Of a stretch of DNA of 64,000 nt, positions 1-10,401 are shown piece after piece. Below the pieces are notes generated by a model. It searched no databases. It saw only the letters and a list, made by a program, of their open reading frames with translations, and was not told the DNA's origin. The DNA is from Bacillota bacterium. GTDB lineage: Bacteria > Bacillota > Clostridia > Peptostreptococcales > Anaerovoracaceae. The stretch covers positions 124,001-188,000 of the forward strand of contig JAFRKJ010000037.1 of NCBI GenBank assembly GCA_017431785.1, written 5' to 3'. Position numbers and translations under genes: made by a program. Each line of letters starts with the position of its first letter. The first letter of the stretch is position 1.

Positions 1-699
1 CCAGTTGTGCTCAGGGAACCCGGCATCAAATACTGCGCTGACGCCCATTTTCTGACAGTATTCGATCCAGCGCGAGATCGACGCATCGATCATCTCATCT
101 GTCAGATTATCTCTCAGGTGATCGAAGAGGAACCGCCATGCAGCAGCTTCAAATGCATTGCCGGTCAGCTTACCGTCCTTTCGCACATAATAGCTCAGCC
201 CCGGCGCAGGGTCCGGCGTCTCGTATGTGATCCCGTGCTTATCAAGAACCTTAGAGTTCACCCATGCGCTGTGACATTCTCCTTCCAGGATCACAAGTTC
301 ACTGTCAGGACAGATGGCATCGAGTTCCTCTTTTACAAGATCTTCCCCATTCAGGGATGCCTTCTCCATATAGAATCTGTAGCGCTCCAGTCCGGGATTG
401 TTCTTGATAAAGTCTGCCATAAACTCTAAAGCCTTCTGTTTGCTGTCGCACAGAACAAACTCCCCGACATCTGTATAATCAAAGGCAGCGCCTATGGTCA
501 CATGGACATGGCTGTCAATGATGCCCGGCATAATGAACTTACCACCAAGATCTGTAACTTCTCCTTCAAAATCAGAAAGGCCTGCCTCATCACCAACATA
601 GACAAACTTGCCATCTTTCACCGCCAGAGCTGTTGCCTGCGGATGGTCTTTGTCCGAGGTGAATATTTTAGCATTCTTAATGATTTGATCTGCTTTCAT
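1..699 (-). CDS. YtcJ-like amidohydrolase, N-terminal part (cut by window edge)
   Basis: The first 233 codons of a metal-dependent hydrolase are present; the rest lies outside the window. The start is the ATG at 699, preceded by GGGAGAG. The N-terminus (MKADQIIKNAKIFTS) and the HxH metal motif in MPGIIDSHVHV near residue 64 match the six full-length paralogues in this window. The segment EGECHSAWVNS and the FLFD stretch put it in the clade of the genes at 2409, 4088 and 21855. Amidohydro_3 family enzymes hydrolyse amide or related C-N bonds in the cytoplasm; the substrate here is unknown. It is the last visible gene of a leftward tandem run, 21 bp after the next paralogue. Confidence 0.85.
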   Translation of the reverse strand, partial: MKADQIIKNAKIFTSDKDHPQATALAVKDGKFVYVGDEAGLSDFEGEVTDLGGKFIMPGIIDSHVHVTIGAAFDYTDVGEFVLCDSKQKALEFMADFIKNNPGLERYRFYMEKASLNGEDLVKEELDAICPDSELVILEGECHSAWVNSKVLDKHGITYETPDPAPGLSYYVRKDGKLTGNAFEAAAWRFLFDHLRDNLTDEMIDASISRWIEYCQKMGVSAVFDAGFPEHNW

Positions 700-720
700 A
701 GTGTTTCACTCTCCCTGTCT

Positions 721-2379
721 TTATTTCATTTTTTTGCCGCCAAAATATACTTCTGCAGGTATATTATAGCTGAATCCTTCCGGTTCTGCTGTAAGCAGGT
801 CGTTTTCGAACACCAGGAAGTCGGCGTCTTTGCCGGCTTCAATGGAACCCTTAGTTGCTTCGATGCCAAGCTGCTTCGCCCCGTTGATCGTATATCCCAG
901 GATCATCTCCTCGATGTTCATTTTCTCCTCGTCAGGAGGGAATGAATAATCGCCAATGTAGAACTCCGGAAGTCTTGTCTTTTCGGTGATCTGGCGCGTC
1001 ATCCCGATTTCCATGCCCAGGCTAGGGTTCCAGCATGTGAAATCTTCGAATGTGATGTTATCGCTTGACCAGGTTACAAGGGCGCCGGTGTCCCAAACCG
1101 TTTTGCATCGGAACATATTCTTGGCCCGTTTCTCACCAAGCAGCGGAATCAACGATTCAAGAGGCTCTCCGCCATGCCACCATGGCGTATAATTCGCGAT
1201 GACACCAAGCTCTGCGAAACGCGGGAGATCTGCATCATCCTGAACCTCCAGATGAGCGCATGTGACCTTCACATGGTAGTCATCGCCCAGCTCCTTTCTG
1301 GCCAGCTCCACGGCATCAAGTACAACGCGGGATGCGTTATCGCCCACAGTGTGCAGGTGAAGATCAAGATCTTCCTCATTCAGTAATTTAATCAGCTCTG
1401 CAAGCTCTTCTTTCGTAAAAGCCGGGCACCCCTTTGTCTGCTCGTCAGCGTACGGATCAATCATAGCTCCGGTATGGATCTTCAGGGTGCCATCCATAAA
1501 CGCCTTCATGGTATGCACCTTCAGGTGTTCCGTGTTAAACTCGCGCCGGAAGCGCTTCAGTTCCTTCATACCTTCTTCCATTTGCCACGCCGCCGCGATC
1601 ACGAAGCAGCCATCGATATATACCGGGAGCTTACCCTGTCTGTCCAGATCGCGCAGACGTTCGTAGGCACGCTCATGGAACGCGTTTAATCCGGGGATAC
1701 CACAGTCAAAAACACCGCTGACACCGGCCTCTACAGAATAATCGATCCAGCGCAGCAATTCCGCGTCGATCTGTTCATCGGTCAGGTCCATAGCGCCTTC
1801 CAGAATGATAGGCATTTCTGCTGTCCCTTCGATGATATTTCCGGTCACATGTCCGTCTTTTCGCACGTAATAGCTCAAACCCGGAACAGGATCCGGCGTG
1901 TCATCTGTGATGCCGTGTTTCTCGAGGATGCGGGAGTTTACCCATATACTGTGTCCTTCCCCTTCGTGGATCTGCAGTTCACTGTCCGGGCAGATCGCGT
2001 CAAGGTCTTCTTTGGTGATCTCTTCCCCATTCAGGAATCTTTTTTCCAGAAGAAATTTGTAGCGTTCCACGCCGGGATTCTTCTTGATATAATCCGCCAT
2101 AAAGTCCAGCGCTTCCTGTTTACCATTGCATTCAAAACGCTCGCCGATCTCCCCGTACTCGAATCCGATAGGAAATGTTACATGGACATGAGTATCAATG
2201 ATACCCGGCATGATGAATTTCCCTTCAAGATCTGTAACCTCTCCTTCAAAATCCGAAAGGCCGGCCTCATCGCCAACATAGACGAACTTGCCGTCTTTGA
2301 CCGCCAGGGCCGTTGCCAGAGGCATTTCTTTATCTGCAGTGAATATTTTCGCATTTTTAATGATTTGATCTGCTTTCAT
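721..2379 (-). CDS. YtcJ-like metal-dependent amidohydrolase (Amidohydro_3), 552 aa
   Basis: This is a full-length amidohydrolase of the usual family size. The visible metal and catalytic candidates are H64 and H66 (IDTHVHV), K292 (HTMKAFMDG), H343 (HLHTVGDNAS), H376 (TCAHLE) and D440 (TWSSDN). There is no signal peptide, so it should act in the cytoplasm. It belongs to the clade marked by EGEGHSIWVNS and the PIIL stretch near residue 190, together with the genes at 8731 and 17687. Family members include N-substituted formamide deformylase and YtcJ, but the substrate cannot be read from sequence. The ribosome site before 2379 is weak (AGAGAGTGAAG). It sits in a leftward operon between two paralogues, with 21 and 29 bp gaps. 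Confidence 0.9.
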   Translation of the reverse strand: MKADQIIKNAKIFTADKEMPLATALAVKDGKFVYVGDEAGLSDFEGEVTDLEGKFIMPGIIDTHVHVTFPIGFEYGEIGERFECNGKQEALDFMADYIKKNPGVERYKFLLEKRFLNGEEITKEDLDAICPDSELQIHEGEGHSIWVNSRILEKHGITDDTPDPVPGLSYYVRKDGHVTGNIIEGTAEMPIILEGAMDLTDEQIDAELLRWIDYSVEAGVSGVFDCGIPGLNAFHERAYERLRDLDRQGKLPVYIDGCFVIAAAWQMEEGMKELKRFRREFNTEHLKVHTMKAFMDGTLKIHTGAMIDPYADEQTKGCPAFTKEELAELIKLLNEEDLDLHLHTVGDNASRVVLDAVELARKELGDDYHVKVTCAHLEVQDDADLPRFAELGVIANYTPWWHGGEPLESLIPLLGEKRAKNMFRCKTVWDTGALVTWSSDNITFEDFTCWNPSLGMEIGMTRQITEKTRLPEFYIGDYSFPPDEEKMNIEEMILGYTINGAKQLGIEATKGSIEAGKDADFLVFENDLLTAEPEGFSYNIPAEVYFGGKKMK

Positions 2380-2408
2380 ATGTCTTCACTCTCTGTTTCA
2401 CTCTCTGC

Positions 2409-4091
2409 CTAATCATTTCTTTTTTTGCCGCTGAAATATACTTCCGCAGGTACATTGTGGCTGAATCCTTCCGGCTCTGCTGTAAGCAGATCGTTATCGA
2501 ATACCAGAAAATCAGCGTCCTTTCCGGCTTCGATGGAGCCCTTCCGGTCTTCAACGCCAAGCTGCTTCGCTCCATTGATCGTATATCCCAGAATCATTTC
2601 CTCGATATTCATTCTCTCGCTTAAAGGCGCAAGCGGATTTTCTGTCGTTTCACCCTCAATCCATTTGGTCTTCTCAGTGATCCAGCGGGTCATGCCGATT
2701 TCCATATTGCTGTAAGGATTCCATGATACAAACTCATCCCAGAATCCGACATCATCGCTTGACCATGTTACAAGGGCTCCGGTGTCCCAAACAGTCTTAC
2801 TGCGGTACATCTTCAGCGCGCGTTCTGATCCGATCACACTCGGCCAGAACTCGCAAGGTTCGCAGCCCAGACCCATGTTCCCGGCGTGCCATGCAGGTGT
2901 GTAATTGGCAATGACGCCGAGCTGGGCGAAACGGGAAAGATCATCATCATCCTGAACCCACAGGTGGGTACATGTGACCCTCACACGGAAACGATCCCCC
3001 AGTTCCTTCCTGACCCGTTCCACGGCATCCAGCACAATACGGGCTGATCGCTCGCCAACAGTATGGGCATGAAAATCCAGGCCCGCCTCGTTGAGTTTAA
3101 TCAGAAGATCTGCCGTTTCATCGACGCTGAGAGTCGTAGCTCCCACCGCGCCGGTGTCTTCATAAGGCGTGATCATGGCCGCCGTTTCAATTTTTAAGGT
3201 ACCATCCATCAGGACCTTAAATGTATGAACCTTCAGGTGTTCTGTATCGAACTCACGGTTGAAACGCTTGGTCTCTTCCAGAGCTTCATCCACTTTCCTT
3301 GGATCTGTCAACATATAACATCCGTCAACATAGACCGGCAGCTTCCCCTGCTTGTCCAGCTCGCGCATATACGTATAAATCATCTCATGGATATCGTTGT
3401 GTGACGGAAAGCCGGCGTCAAAAACAGCGCTCACACCGTGTTTTTCACAGAAATCGATCCAATATGATACAGCTTTCCCTATCATCTCATCGGTCAGATT
3501 TTCCTTCAGTTGATCAAAAAGGAAAGGCCAGCTTGCGGACTCAAAGGCGTTTCCGGTGATATGACCATTTTTACGCACGTAGTAAGCGAGTTCCGGCACG
3601 GGATCCGGCGTGTCGTCGGTGATGCCGTGACGTTCCAGCATCCTGGAGTTTACCCAGACGCTGTGACATTCCCCCTCCAGGATCACGATCCCTCTGTCCG
3701 GGCAGATCGCATCCAGGTCCTCTTTTGAGAGGTCTTCTCCGTTCAGGCACGCGCGATCTAACACGAATCGGTAAGGGTCCTGTCCGGGGTTCTTGCTGAT
3801 ATGATCCGCCATAAAATCCAGCGCTTCTTTTTTATTGGCGCAAGGGATATACACGCCCAGGTCAACGTATTCAAATGCTACGCCCGTCGTAATATGCACA
3901 TGACTGTCTATGATGCCGGGCATGATGAACCTGCCGCCGAGATCAGTGACTTCCCCTTCATAATCCGAAAGACCGGCCTCATCGCCTACATAGGCAAACT
4001 TGCCATCTTTCACAACAAGGGCAGATGCGATAGGATTGTTCTGGTCTGATGTGAATATCTTCGCATTTCTTATAATCTGATCTGCCTTCAT
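2409..4091 (-). CDS. YtcJ-like metal-dependent amidohydrolase, 560 aa
   Basis: A full-length paralogue with the same order of motifs: HxH in MPGIIDSHVHI, a conserved Lys in HTFKVLMDG, HAHTVGERSA, TCTHLWVQDD and TWSSDD. The HTVGDxAS of the paralogues has become HTVGERSA, and TCxHLE has become TCTHLW, so substrate contacts may differ. EGECHSVWVNS and PFLFD mark the FLFD clade. Its ATG overlaps the stop of the upstream gene (ATGA, 4088-4091), so the two are translationally coupled. It is probably cytoplasmic. The substrate is unknown; an amide, formamide or N-acyl compound is inferred from the family only. Confidence 0.9.
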   Translation of the reverse strand: MKADQIIRNAKIFTSDQNNPIASALVVKDGKFAYVGDEAGLSDYEGEVTDLGGRFIMPGIIDSHVHITTGVAFEYVDLGVYIPCANKKEALDFMADHISKNPGQDPYRFVLDRACLNGEDLSKEDLDAICPDRGIVILEGECHSVWVNSRMLERHGITDDTPDPVPELAYYVRKNGHITGNAFESASWPFLFDQLKENLTDEMIGKAVSYWIDFCEKHGVSAVFDAGFPSHNDIHEMIYTYMRELDKQGKLPVYVDGCYMLTDPRKVDEALEETKRFNREFDTEHLKVHTFKVLMDGTLKIETAAMITPYEDTGAVGATTLSVDETADLLIKLNEAGLDFHAHTVGERSARIVLDAVERVRKELGDRFRVRVTCTHLWVQDDDDLSRFAQLGVIANYTPAWHAGNMGLGCEPCEFWPSVIGSERALKMYRSKTVWDTGALVTWSSDDVGFWDEFVSWNPYSNMEIGMTRWITEKTKWIEGETTENPLAPLSERMNIEEMILGYTINGAKQLGVEDRKGSIEAGKDADFLVFDNDLLTAEPEGFSHNVPAEVYFSGKKRND

Positions 4092-5758
4092 TTTATCTTC
4101 TTCCCTTCAATATACACATCTGTCGGCTTCTGGTAGCTGAACCCTTCGTGTTCCGCAGTCAGCAGATCTTCGTCAAATACGAGGAAGTCCGCATCTTTGC
4201 CGGCCTCGATGGATCCCTTGATGTCCTCAACGCCAAGCTGCTTCGCGCCGTTGATCGTGTATCCTAATATCATTTCTTCAATGCTCATCTTCTCGCTTTC
4301 CGGAGGATTTGGCGCGCTTGATTTATAGAAATCAGGAGACAGACTCTTCTCATTGTCCCAGCGTGTCATGCCGACCTCCATCCCAAGATACGGGTTCCAT
4401 GTCCCGAAATCTTCATAATAGGCGACATCATCACTGGACCAGGTTACGAGAGCGCCGCTGTCCCAGACTGTCTTGCAGCGGTACATATTTGCTGCGCGTT
4501 TCTCACCCAGCAGGTCGGACAGTTTGACATCGGCATCCGAATATCCGGTGTGCCATGCCGGAGTATAATTGGCGATTACGCCAAGCTTAGCGAAACGATC
4601 CAGATCAGCGTCAGCCTGACTCTCCAGGTGGCAGGCTGTGACCTTAATGCGGAAATCGTCTCCCAGTTCTTTTCTGGCCTGTTCGACACCGTCCAGTAAA
4701 ACGTGGGACGCCCGATCGCCAACAGTATGTACATGGAGATCCATCCCTGCCTCATTCAGTCTTTTGACAAGATCCGCTATCTCCTCCGCATTGAACATAG
4801 TGGTTCCAGCAACATCGGTACCTTCGTACGGTTCCATCATAGCTGCAGTATGAATCTTCATGGTGCCATCCATAAATATCTTCAATGTGTGGACTTTCAT
4901 ATGCTTCGTATCATATTTACGATTCCACCGCTTCGTTTCTTCGACGCCTTCTTTAACTTTATGCCGGTCTGTAAGGAAATAGCTTCCGTCGACATATACC
5001 GGCAGCTTTCCCTGTATGTCCATCTCCCTCAGATAATCATAGAACCTCTCCTGGAACTTATTATGCTCAGGGAAACCTGCATCGAATACTGCAGACTCAC
5101 CATATTCCCTGCAGAAGTCGACCCAGCGCATGAGGGCAGTTTCCAGCTGCTCATCGGTAACGCTCTCCTGCAATCCATCAAAAAGGAATGGCCATGCGGT
5201 GGCTTCATATGCATTTCCGGTTACGTGCCCGTTCTCGTCGCGCACATAATAGTGGAGTCCCGGCGCAGGGTCCGGTGTGTCATCAGTGATTCCATGCTTC
5301 TCAAGGAGTCTGGAGTTCACCCAGACACTGTGGCATTCTCCCTCCAGAATCACAAGATCACTGTCAGGACAGATTACGTCAAGTTCTTCCTTAGCAAGAT
5401 CATCTTCACCCAGCGAAGCACGTTCCATCATGAAACGGTAACACTCCAGACCGGGGTTGTCTTTTATGTAGTTCACTATAAAATCCAGAGCTTCCTGTTT
5501 GCTTTCGGCTGGAACATATTCCCCCAGATCCACATACTCAAAACAAGCACCGACCGTCACATGACAATGGGTATCGAATATGCCCGGCATGATGAACTTG
5601 CCGCCAAGATCTGTGACCTCTCCTTCATAATCCGAAAGGCCCGCCTCATCGCCGACATAGACGAACTTCCTGTCTTTGACCGCCAGGGCGGCTGCCTGAG
5701 GATTATCCTTGTCAGCTGTGAAGATTTTTGCATTCTTAATAATCTGATCTACTTTCAT
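4088..5758 (-). CDS. YtcJ-like metal-dependent amidohydrolase, 556 aa
   Basis: A full-length FLFD-clade amidohydrolase, closest by eye to the gene at 21855; both carry long matching stretches such as NPPESEKM/NPPENEKM and WHTGYSDADVK. The HxH motif is HCHVT in MPGIFDTHCHV, so the residue between the two metal His is Cys rather than Val. Other motifs are HVHTVGDRAS, TACHLESQ and TWSSDD. The start at 5758 has a clear AAAAGGAGAG ribosome site. It is the gene next to the symporter pair (28 bp gap), so uptake and hydrolysis are likely linked. The substrate is unknown. Confidence 0.9.
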   Translation of the reverse strand: MKVDQIIKNAKIFTADKDNPQAAALAVKDRKFVYVGDEAGLSDYEGEVTDLGGKFIMPGIFDTHCHVTVGACFEYVDLGEYVPAESKQEALDFIVNYIKDNPGLECYRFMMERASLGEDDLAKEELDVICPDSDLVILEGECHSVWVNSRLLEKHGITDDTPDPAPGLHYYVRDENGHVTGNAYEATAWPFLFDGLQESVTDEQLETALMRWVDFCREYGESAVFDAGFPEHNKFQERFYDYLREMDIQGKLPVYVDGSYFLTDRHKVKEGVEETKRWNRKYDTKHMKVHTLKIFMDGTMKIHTAAMMEPYEGTDVAGTTMFNAEEIADLVKRLNEAGMDLHVHTVGDRASHVLLDGVEQARKELGDDFRIKVTACHLESQADADLDRFAKLGVIANYTPAWHTGYSDADVKLSDLLGEKRAANMYRCKTVWDSGALVTWSSDDVAYYEDFGTWNPYLGMEVGMTRWDNEKSLSPDFYKSSAPNPPESEKMSIEEMILGYTINGAKQLGVEDIKGSIEAGKDADFLVFDEDLLTAEHEGFSYQKPTDVYIEGKKIK

Positions 5759-5786
5759 GTTAGCTCTCCTTTTCTTCTCCCGGTCA

Positions 5787-7229
5787 CTAAATCAGATGTT
5801 CGAATCTTGACATGTCGATTTCTTTTCCTTCCTTACGGTCTTCGATAGCCTGTTTAACTGCTTCAAAGTCGTCTCTGGTCAGATTGTACCGAATGAGGAA
5901 AATCATGCTGATTACAACTAATACTGCTGGAACGATCGTTCCCAGTGACCAGATACCTTTGGCCACAAAATCAGTAACCGCAGCTGCCTCTGTATAACCG
6001 ATAATCTGCAGTCCCCAGCCAAGGAACAGTGACGCAAAGGCTGCTCCTAATGTCTGCGCCAGACCCTGCATCGCCAGCATGCTGCCTTCTTTCTGTTCCC
6101 CTGTTGCGAGAGTATATACATCCGTGCAGTCATACAGCAGAGAGACCAGCAGACCATAGAACGCTGCTGTTCCTAAACAGAGGATTCCGGCGAATATGTT
6201 GTAAGATACAAACCCTACCGTTGTTACCATACCAAGAGCAAACCAGATAACGGAACCGACAACATATGATCCGATAAATACAACCATTGCTTTCTTCTTG
6301 TCCCATTTATTCGCTATACCGTATACAATAGGAATGGCAATCAGACTGAGTACAGTGTGGATCGTCCAGAACAGCGACTGACGCGTTTCACTGAGTCCCA
6401 GATAACTTGTCATTGTATAAACAGTGCCATTGTTCATCATTATAAATGCGGTTGCGAAAATCAGGCTGAACAGAACGAGTCTTCTGAATATCTTGATTTT
6501 GAAAAAGCTGACATAATCAAGGATGAGATTTTTCACGTTGAACCTTTCCGCTCTGATTCTGGCTTTTTCTTCTTCCGTATAGACAGGTGGTCTTTCTTCC
6601 GAGCTTCTATGACAGATAGCTGCGCCAAGAAACATCAGAATTGCCATTGCCACTGCCGCGAAGAACCAGCTTCTGCCGGTGCTCACATCGTACCCGCTGA
6701 AGAACCCTACGATTGCGATCACTCCGCCGGTTGAAAGCAGCTCGAGTGGTATTGCAGCGTATGCAACAATGCTTCTCAGGCTGTTTCTTTCGATATAGTC
6801 ATGGGTCATTTCTGCGCCCAGAGCGGTCCACACATTGAAATATACAGCGTAGCAAACAATGAAAATAACTGCAAATACTGTGTAGTACGCAATTTTCAGT
6901 CCCATGCTCCCGCCGATTGGATTGAACAGCAATGCTGTAGAAATCGCAAATATAACGGCGCACTTTATCATGATAGGTCTTCTTCTTCCCTTTGGGTTCA
7001 GAGATTTGTCAGACAGATACCCTGCTACCGGCCCTGCTATTACCTGACAAAGAATGGCAACGAAAGAGATGGTTCCGGCTACACCCGCAGGGATACCGGC
7101 AACATCAGTCAAGAAGAACATAAAGTACGTTCCAAACATAGCATACGGAATCGTATCGCATGCTGATCCGCATCCATATCCTATCTTCTCCCTCATCGGG
7201 AGTTTTACATTGTTTAATGTCTGTTCCAT
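5787..7229 (-). CDS. GPH-family MFS symporter, type I, 480 aa
   Basis: A membrane transporter with about twelve hydrophobic segments. GYGCGSACDTIPY near the N-terminus and DKSLNPKGRRRPI after the second segment are the hallmarks of glycoside-pentoside-hexuronide:cation symporters in the major facilitator superfamily. The start is the ATG at 7229, six bases after AAAGGAGGAG; an upstream TTG in the same frame overlaps this ribosome site and is unlikely. Substrates of GPH members range from sugars to other small organic solutes, and its setting between amidohydrolase genes suggests it imports their substrate. It is paired with a different GPH gene (7291) and has a broken close paralogue at 19398. 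Confidence 0.88.
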   Translation of the reverse strand: MEQTLNNVKLPMREKIGYGCGSACDTIPYAMFGTYFMFFLTDVAGIPAGVAGTISFVAILCQVIAGPVAGYLSDKSLNPKGRRRPIMIKCAVIFAISTALLFNPIGGSMGLKIAYYTVFAVIFIVCYAVYFNVWTALGAEMTHDYIERNSLRSIVAYAAIPLELLSTGGVIAIVGFFSGYDVSTGRSWFFAAVAMAILMFLGAAICHRSSEERPPVYTEEEKARIRAERFNVKNLILDYVSFFKIKIFRRLVLFSLIFATAFIMMNNGTVYTMTSYLGLSETRQSLFWTIHTVLSLIAIPIVYGIANKWDKKKAMVVFIGSYVVGSVIWFALGMVTTVGFVSYNIFAGILCLGTAAFYGLLVSLLYDCTDVYTLATGEQKEGSMLAMQGLAQTLGAAFASLFLGWGLQIIGYTEAAAVTDFVAKGIWSLGTIVPAVLVVISMIFLIRYNLTRDDFEAVKQAIEDRKEGKEIDMSRFEHLI

Positions 7230-7290
7230 GTCGGCTCCTCCTTTCAAGTTTCAATTCTTAGATTAACTTTCTTTTCATTTGTTGTCTGTA

Positions 7291-8712
7291 TTAAATGATG
7301 TCTTTAAACTCATTCAAGTCTATTTCTTTGCCTTCGCGACGATTGTTAAGCGCCTCCTGCACATCCTGGAATCTCTTTGGATTGACCTTGTAAAGGCACA
7401 GTATCAGCAGCGACGCGATCATTGCTATGGCCGGTACGATTGTAACCAGTGTCAAAATGCCATGAATCACTTCAGGAGTGATGTTCGCAGTATCATATCC
7501 AATGAACGTAAGCAGCATGCCGAAGATCAGTCCGCCTACAGCGGAAGCAACAGTCTGCGCAAGTGAGGATATTGCCATGATAGATCCTTCTGTTCTTTCT
7601 CCTGTAGCGAGCTCATGAATATCGCAGCAATCATATATGAGAGAATACATGACACCGTAGAATACGGTCGTTGCGAACCCTGTGCAGACTGCGAATAAAA
7701 ACGCCGACAGGAATCCGGTGATTCCGATGAAATAGAATACGAAGAATCCGACGATCGTGATTCCCTCGAAGACGAACATGGAGAACTTTTTATCGAATTT
7801 GTTTGCAAAGCCTACGATCACTGGTGTCAAAACAAGGCTGATGACCGCATTCAGTACAAAGAATATAGACATGATCCCTTCTGAAAGACCCGCATTATAT
7901 GTCAGGCAGTAAATAAGGCCATTGGTCAATACGATGTATCCCAGAGTAAACACAAACTGCATAATCGTCAGACGTCTGTAGGCCTTTCCTTTCAGAATCT
8001 TGCAGTAATGTTTGATCATTTCGATTGGCTGGAATTTCTCGGCTACTTCTTTTGCTTCTACTTGCGCTGTATCGAAATACTCGTATCCTTTCGTGTTTCT
8101 CCAGCATAACAATCCGCCAAACAGAACTACTAAAGCACAAAGGGTCGCTCCCAGGAACCAGCCGGTACGCGGTGAGTCAGGAAACGCTCCAACCATCAGA
8201 ATCGTTCCGGAGGAAGCAATGACCAATGCCGGATATGCACTGATGCCGATGAACAGCCTTACATTATTACGTTCGGTATAATCATCCGTTAATTCTGCAC
8301 CAAGTGCATCCCATGGTCCTTTCCAGCAGGCATAGCATGTCTGGAACAGCATTCCGATGATAATGTAATATACAAATGCTCCGTTTCCGGTGAAATGGAA
8401 TGGTGCAAAGCTCATGATGATAATAAACGCAAACGGAAATATGACGCGGAACAGGTATGGTCTGCGCCGTCCTTTCGGGTTTTTGGAGTTATCCGAAATG
8501 TAACATATGATTGGGCCGGCAATGGCGCACCATAAAACTGATACAAATGAAATAATTCCTGCTCTGCTCGGTGACATCCCGACAAAATCAGTGAGATAAT
8601 AAATGAAATATGAGAAGAATAACGTATACGGAATGGAATCGGCAACTGTACCGATGCCGTATCCTAATTTGACTTTAACGGGCAGTTTTCCTAGTCGAAC
8701 ATTGTTTTCCAT
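7291..8712 (-). CDS. GPH-family MFS symporter, type II, 473 aa
   Basis: A second GPH-type transporter with about twelve membrane segments. The GYGIGTVADSIPYTLF start and DNSKNPKGRRRPYL loop identify the family. It is clearly different from its neighbour at 5787 and most like the gene at 20361 (both begin MENN-R-GKLP-KVKLGYG). The start at 8712 has GGAAAGGAG. The tandem type I plus type II arrangement recurs at 19398-21773, so the two subtypes may handle different solutes or form a functional pair. The cotransported ion and the solute cannot be predicted. Confidence 0.88.
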   Translation of the reverse strand: MENNVRLGKLPVKVKLGYGIGTVADSIPYTLFFSYFIYYLTDFVGMSPSRAGIISFVSVLWCAIAGPIICYISDNSKNPKGRRRPYLFRVIFPFAFIIIMSFAPFHFTGNGAFVYYIIIGMLFQTCYACWKGPWDALGAELTDDYTERNNVRLFIGISAYPALVIASSGTILMVGAFPDSPRTGWFLGATLCALVVLFGGLLCWRNTKGYEYFDTAQVEAKEVAEKFQPIEMIKHYCKILKGKAYRRLTIMQFVFTLGYIVLTNGLIYCLTYNAGLSEGIMSIFFVLNAVISLVLTPVIVGFANKFDKKFSMFVFEGITIVGFFVFYFIGITGFLSAFLFAVCTGFATTVFYGVMYSLIYDCCDIHELATGERTEGSIMAISSLAQTVASAVGGLIFGMLLTFIGYDTANITPEVIHGILTLVTIVPAIAMIASLLILCLYKVNPKRFQDVQEALNNRREGKEIDLNEFKDII

Positions 8713-8730
8713 CGTTTTCTCCTTTCCTTA

Positions 8731-10386
8731 TTATTTCTTCTTTCCGCAGAAGTACACCTCCGCCGGTTTCCAATAACTGAGGCCTTCCGGATCCGCTGTG
8801 AGCATGTCACCGTCGAACACCAGGAAGTCAGCGTCTTTACCTGCTTCGATGGAGCCTTTTGATTCCTCAATACCCAACTGTATCGCTCCGTTGATGGTAT
8901 ATCCCAGAATCATTTCTTCAATGTTCATCCGTTCCTCTTCAGGAGGGAATACCGAATCTCTCCACATAAAGTCAGGAAGCATGGTCTTCTCGGTAGCTTT
9001 ACGCGTCATGCCGATCTCCATGCCAAGGAGCGGGTTCCAAGGAATAAAATCGTAGTAGACGATATTGTCACTCGACCAGGTAACCAGAGCGCCTGTATCC
9101 CAGACTGTTTTGCAGCGGAATCCCTTCCTGGCGCGCTCTTTACCAAGCAGCTGTTCTATTGGCTCCAGACTATCTCCGGCGTGCCACCAAGGTGTATAAT
9201 TCGCAATGACGCCAAGTTTCGCAAAACGGCCTAAATCTTCATCGCACTGAACTTCCAGATGCGCGCATGTTACTCTGACATGGAATTTGTCTCCAAGTTC
9301 CTTTCTGGCCAGTTCTACACCGTCCAGCACCACGCGGGATGCCATTTCACCAACAGTGTGAAGATGGATATCCAGATTTTCATCATTGAGCGCTACGAGA
9401 ATCTCTGCCAGTTCCTCCGCAGTAACGGCGGTAGAGCCTGTTGTTCCGGTGTCCGCATAAGGGGTGACCATAGCCGCCGTATGGATCTTCTGGGTGCCGT
9501 CCATGAACAGCTTCAAAGTATGAACCTTCAGATGATCCGTATTGTACTCTCTGCGGAAACGCTTCAGTTCCTTCAGGCCTTCTTCTGCCTCCCACTTTGC
9601 TGCAATGACATAGCAGCCGTCGACATAAACTGAAATCTTCCCCTGCAGGTCCAGCTCCTTCAGCCTTTTGTAAACCTTCTCATGGAACGCAGCATGCCCC
9701 GGAATTCCGGCATCAAAAACAGCATTGATGCCATATTCTTCACAGAAATTGTTCCATCCCAGAAGCATCACATCAATCTGCTCATCCGTCAGTTCCATGG
9801 ACTCGTCGAGAATGATCGGCACTTCCGCCGAACCTTCGATGATATTCCCTGTTATATGCCCATCTTTACGCTCATAATAACTGAGTCCCGGTACCGGATC
9901 CGGCGTATCATCTGTAATACCGTGCCGCTCAAGAATCTTTGAGTTCACCCAGATGCTGTGTCCTTCCCCTTCCTGGATCTGGAGTTCACAGTCCGGACAG
10001 ACGGCGTCAAGATCTTCCTTGGTGATTTCATCTCCGTGAAGGTCTTTTTTCTCTATAACGAATCTGTAGCGCTCCTTGCCCGGATTGCTTTTGATATAAT
10101 CTGCCATACTGTCCATGAGCTCCTGTTTGCCGCTGCAGAACATGCGCTCTCCCATTTCTGCGTACTCAAATCCAACAGGCATTGTTACGTGGACATGGCT
10201 GTCTATGATGCCCGGCATGATGAACTTCCCGCCAAGATCAATGACTTCACCCTCATAATCCTTCAGTCCTGCCTCATCGCCGACATAGACGAATTTACCA
10301 TCTTTCACGGCGATGGCAGACGCATGAAGATTCTCCTTGTCCGATGTGAAGATCTTTGCATTCTTGATAATCTGATCAACCTTCAT
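8731..10386 (-). CDS. YtcJ-like metal-dependent amidohydrolase, 551 aa
   Basis: A full-length member of the PIILD clade (EGEGHSIWVNS, VPIILD), most like the gene at 17687. Metal and catalytic motifs are MPGIIDSHVHV, HTLKLFMDGT, HLHTVGEMAS, TCAHLEVQ and TWSSDN. The start at 10386 follows GGGAGGAGGAC. It is preceded by a type B carboxylesterase with a 15 bp gap and followed by the symporter pair, so esterase, amidohydrolase and two transporters form one transcription unit. It is probably cytoplasmic, with unknown substrate. Confidence 0.9.
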   Translation of the reverse strand: MKVDQIIKNAKIFTSDKENLHASAIAVKDGKFVYVGDEAGLKDYEGEVIDLGGKFIMPGIIDSHVHVTMPVGFEYAEMGERMFCSGKQELMDSMADYIKSNPGKERYRFVIEKKDLHGDEITKEDLDAVCPDCELQIQEGEGHSIWVNSKILERHGITDDTPDPVPGLSYYERKDGHITGNIIEGSAEVPIILDESMELTDEQIDVMLLGWNNFCEEYGINAVFDAGIPGHAAFHEKVYKRLKELDLQGKISVYVDGCYVIAAKWEAEEGLKELKRFRREYNTDHLKVHTLKLFMDGTQKIHTAAMVTPYADTGTTGSTAVTAEELAEILVALNDENLDIHLHTVGEMASRVVLDGVELARKELGDKFHVRVTCAHLEVQCDEDLGRFAKLGVIANYTPWWHAGDSLEPIEQLLGKERARKGFRCKTVWDTGALVTWSSDNIVYYDFIPWNPLLGMEIGMTRKATEKTMLPDFMWRDSVFPPEEERMNIEEMILGYTINGAIQLGIEESKGSIEAGKDADFLVFDGDMLTADPEGLSYWKPAEVYFCGKKK

Positions 10387-10401
10387 ATTTGTCCTCCTCC
10401 C